NCBI GenBank assembly: GCA_019635435.1
Contig: JAHBZM010000001.1
Span: forward strand, 4,278,001 to 4,342,000
Source of the DNA: Ramlibacter sp.
GTDB taxonomy: Bacteria; Pseudomonadota; Gammaproteobacteria; Burkholderiales; Burkholderiaceae_C
Reading direction: 5' to 3'
DNA: 64,000 nt
Shown: positions 62,609 through 64,000 of the stretch, piece after piece
Position numbering within the stretch: position 1 is the first letter of the stretch
How the letters are laid out: every line of letters begins with the position of its first letter
Translations under genes and position numbers: made by a program
The notes under the pieces: model-generated
What the model was told of the DNA's origin: nothing
Databases searched by the model: none
What the model saw: only the letters and a program-made list of their open reading frames with translations

Positions 62609-64000
62609 ATGCCTTACCTCCCGCCCTTCATCGCGCCCAGCCGTTTTTCCGACCCCGCCGCCGCGCTGGCCCAGGTGCGCGCCATCTACCAGCAGCAGAT
62701 CGAGCACCTGCGCGATGCCATGCTGCGCTTCGTGGCGGGCGAAACCCTGCCGGGCCATGTGCGGGCCTGCTACCCGTTTGTGCGGATCCACACCGACACC
62801 GTGGCCCGCCTCAGCCCCCAGGACGTGGCCCACCTGAGCTATGGCTTCGTGGCCGGCCCGGGCCGCTACGAGACCACGCTGACCCGCCCCGACCTGTACG
62901 CCGACTACTACCTGGAGCAGTTCACCCTGCTGCTGCAAAACCATGGCGTGGAGCTTGAAGTGGGCACCAGCACCCAGCCCATCCCCATCCACTTCTCGTT
63001 TGCCGAGAACGACCACATCGAGGGCACGCTGAGCGCCCAGCGCCGCCTGCTGATGCGCGACGTGTTTGACCTGCCCGACCTGACCGCCATGGACGACGGC
63101 ATCGCCAACGGCACCTGGGAGGCCGGCCCGGGCGAAGCCCAGCCGCTGGCGCTGTTCACCGGCGCGCGGGTTGACTACTCCTTGCAGCGGCTGCGCCACT
63201 ACACCGGCACGGCGCCCGAGGGCTTCCAGAACTTCGTGCTGTTCACCAACTACCAGTTCTACATTGACGAGTTCGTGCGCCTGGGCCATGAGGAAATGCG
63301 CAGGCCCGGTAGCGACTACGTGGCCTTCATCGAACCGGGCAATGTGATCACGCGGCGCACGGGCACGCCCGCCAGCGTGCAGGGCGAGCTTGGCGCCTTT
63401 CTGGACAGCACGCACGGCGTGCCGCCACCACGGCTGCCGCAGATGCCGGCCTACCACCTGGTGCGTGAGGACCGCAGCGGCATCACCATGGTCAACATCG
63501 GCGTGGGCCCGGCCAACGCCAAGACCATCACCGACCACATTGCCGTGCTGCGCCCGCATGCCTGGATGATGCTGGGCCACTGCGCCGGCCTGCGCAACAG
63601 CCAGCAGCTGGGCGACTACGTGCTGGCCCACGCCTATGTGCGCGAGGACCATGTGCTGGACGAGGAGCTGCCGCTGTGGGTGCCCATCCCCGCGCTGGCC
63701 GAGATCCAGCTGGCGCTGGAGCAGGCGGTGGAAGACGTGACCCAGGTGCGCGGCGCCGACCTCAAGCGCATCATGCGCACCGGCACCGTGGCCAGCACCG
63801 ACAACCGCAACTGGGAGCTGCTGCCCGGCAACGAGCCGCAGCGCCGCTTCAGCCAGAGCCGCGCCGTGGCGCTGGACATGGAAAGCGCCACCATCGCGGC
63901 CAACGGCTTTCGCTTCCGCGTGCCCTACGGCACCCTGCTGTGCGTGAGCGACAAGCCGCTGCACGGCGAGATCAAGCTGCCCGGCATGGCCAACCACTTC
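62609..64000 (+). CDS. amn: AMP nucleosidase (3'-truncated by window edge)
   Basis: The frame is open from ATG 62609 to the end, 464 codons, with no stop. It cleaves AMP to adenine and ribose 5-phosphate. The N-terminal AMP nucleosidase domain reads FSDPAAALAQVRAIYQQQIEHLRDAM, ACYPFVRIHTDT and SYGFVAGPGRYETTLTRPDLY. The C-terminal phosphorylase-like domain includes GITMVNIGVGPANAKTITDHI, MLGHCAGLR, RIMRTGTVASTDNRNWELL and AVALDMESATIAANGFRFRVPYGTLLCVSDKPLHGEIKLPG with the catalytic Asp. E. coli Amn is 484 aa, so only a few residues are likely missing. Confidence 0.95.
   Translation, partial: MPYLPPFIAPSRFSDPAAALAQVRAIYQQQIEHLRDAMLRFVAGETLPGHVRACYPFVRIHTDTVARLSPQDVAHLSYGFVAGPGRYETTLTRPDLYADYYLEQFTLLLQNHGVELEVGTSTQPIPIHFSFAENDHIEGTLSAQRRLLMRDVFDLPDLTAMDDGIANGTWEAGPGEAQPLALFTGARVDYSLQRLRHYTGTAPEGFQNFVLFTNYQFYIDEFVRLGHEEMRRPGSDYVAFIEPGNVITRRTGTPASVQGELGAFLDSTHGVPPPRLPQMPAYHLVREDRSGITMVNIGVGPANAKTITDHIAVLRPHAWMMLGHCAGLRNSQQLGDYVLAHAYVREDHVLDEELPLWVPIPALAEIQLALEQAVEDVTQVRGADLKRIMRTGTVASTDNRNWELLPGNEPQRRFSQSRAVALDMESATIAANGFRFRVPYGTLLCVSDKPLHGEIKLPGMANHF

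Overview
The window is high-GC, densely coded chromosomal DNA. Gene content and order point to a betaproteobacterium of the order Burkholderiales, most likely family Comamonadaceae. The indicators are a rubredoxin-pilG-pilH-pilI-pilJ-chpA cluster divergent from thiD-hemL, a dusB-fis-purH run, ypjD/pilS/pilR/ampD next to ffh, a lysine/alanine-rich histone H1-like gene after nrdAB, and short dispersed repeats whose style I associate with that family. No insertion sequence, integrase, phage gene, CRISPR array or rRNA is visible. Almost every gene looks like core or lineage-core genome. No gap without a gene exceeds 300 bases.

Layout. 1-11.1 kb: the end of a photolyase gene, then a minus-strand Pil-Chp chemosensory operon for type IV pilus/twitching control, led by a rubredoxin. 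11.1-18.1 kb: thiD and hemL, then convergent purH-fis-dusB, a YqaA-type membrane protein and ychF. 18.1-25.7 kb: a 7TM receptor with a degenerate GGDEF domain, a MOSC protein, a UbiH-like hydroxylase, dsbC, an M61 peptidase and a DUF3108 protein. 25.7-29.2 kb: phenylacetate genes paaG-paaI-paaK, divergent from an enoyl-CoA hydratase across a perfect 11-bp-arm palindrome. 29.2-32.6 kb: an ECF sigma factor with a putative anti-sigma partner, divergent from a von Willebrand A lipoprotein. 32.6-40.8 kb: tRNA-Met, miaB, ffh, ypjD, pilS-pilR and ampD. 40.8-46 kb: nrdA, nrdB and the H1-like gene, with a tandem NrdR-box promoter before nrdA. 46-54 kb: a CitE-like lyase, a TauE-type transporter, a GlxA-type regulator, an isochorismatase-like hydrolase, a DUF4010 membrane protein, dbpA, a lipoprotein and an FKBP. 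54-57.3 kb: an MlaE permease, an MCE protein, a lipoprotein and an HExxH protein, with no ATPase gene. 57.4-64 kb: a diiron/MBL protein, a GST and a PNPOx-like gene divergent from a LysR gene and glutathione reductase, a small unknown gene, and the start of an AMP nucleosidase gene that runs off the end.

Links between genes. Pil-Chp and PilSR both serve type IV pili. The NrdR-box promoter and the nrdA-nrdB hairpin suggest dedicated control of deoxynucleotide synthesis. The LysR/GST/glutathione reductase group suggests a thiol or oxidative stress response.

The most unusual signal not explained by genes is a short repeat family with at least six members, full or partial, in 64 kb. Its head has the form GCTAC-N8-TAGCA and its body contains a CTGGACTCCAG palindrome. 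One copy adds exactly 24 codons in frame to the DUF3108 gene, one appears to supply the photolyase stop codon, and one lies between convergent genes and looks like a terminator. The ECF/vWA locus and the ATPase-less Mla-type operon are the best candidates for under-described protein systems. I saw nothing that I can call a wholly new system with confidence.
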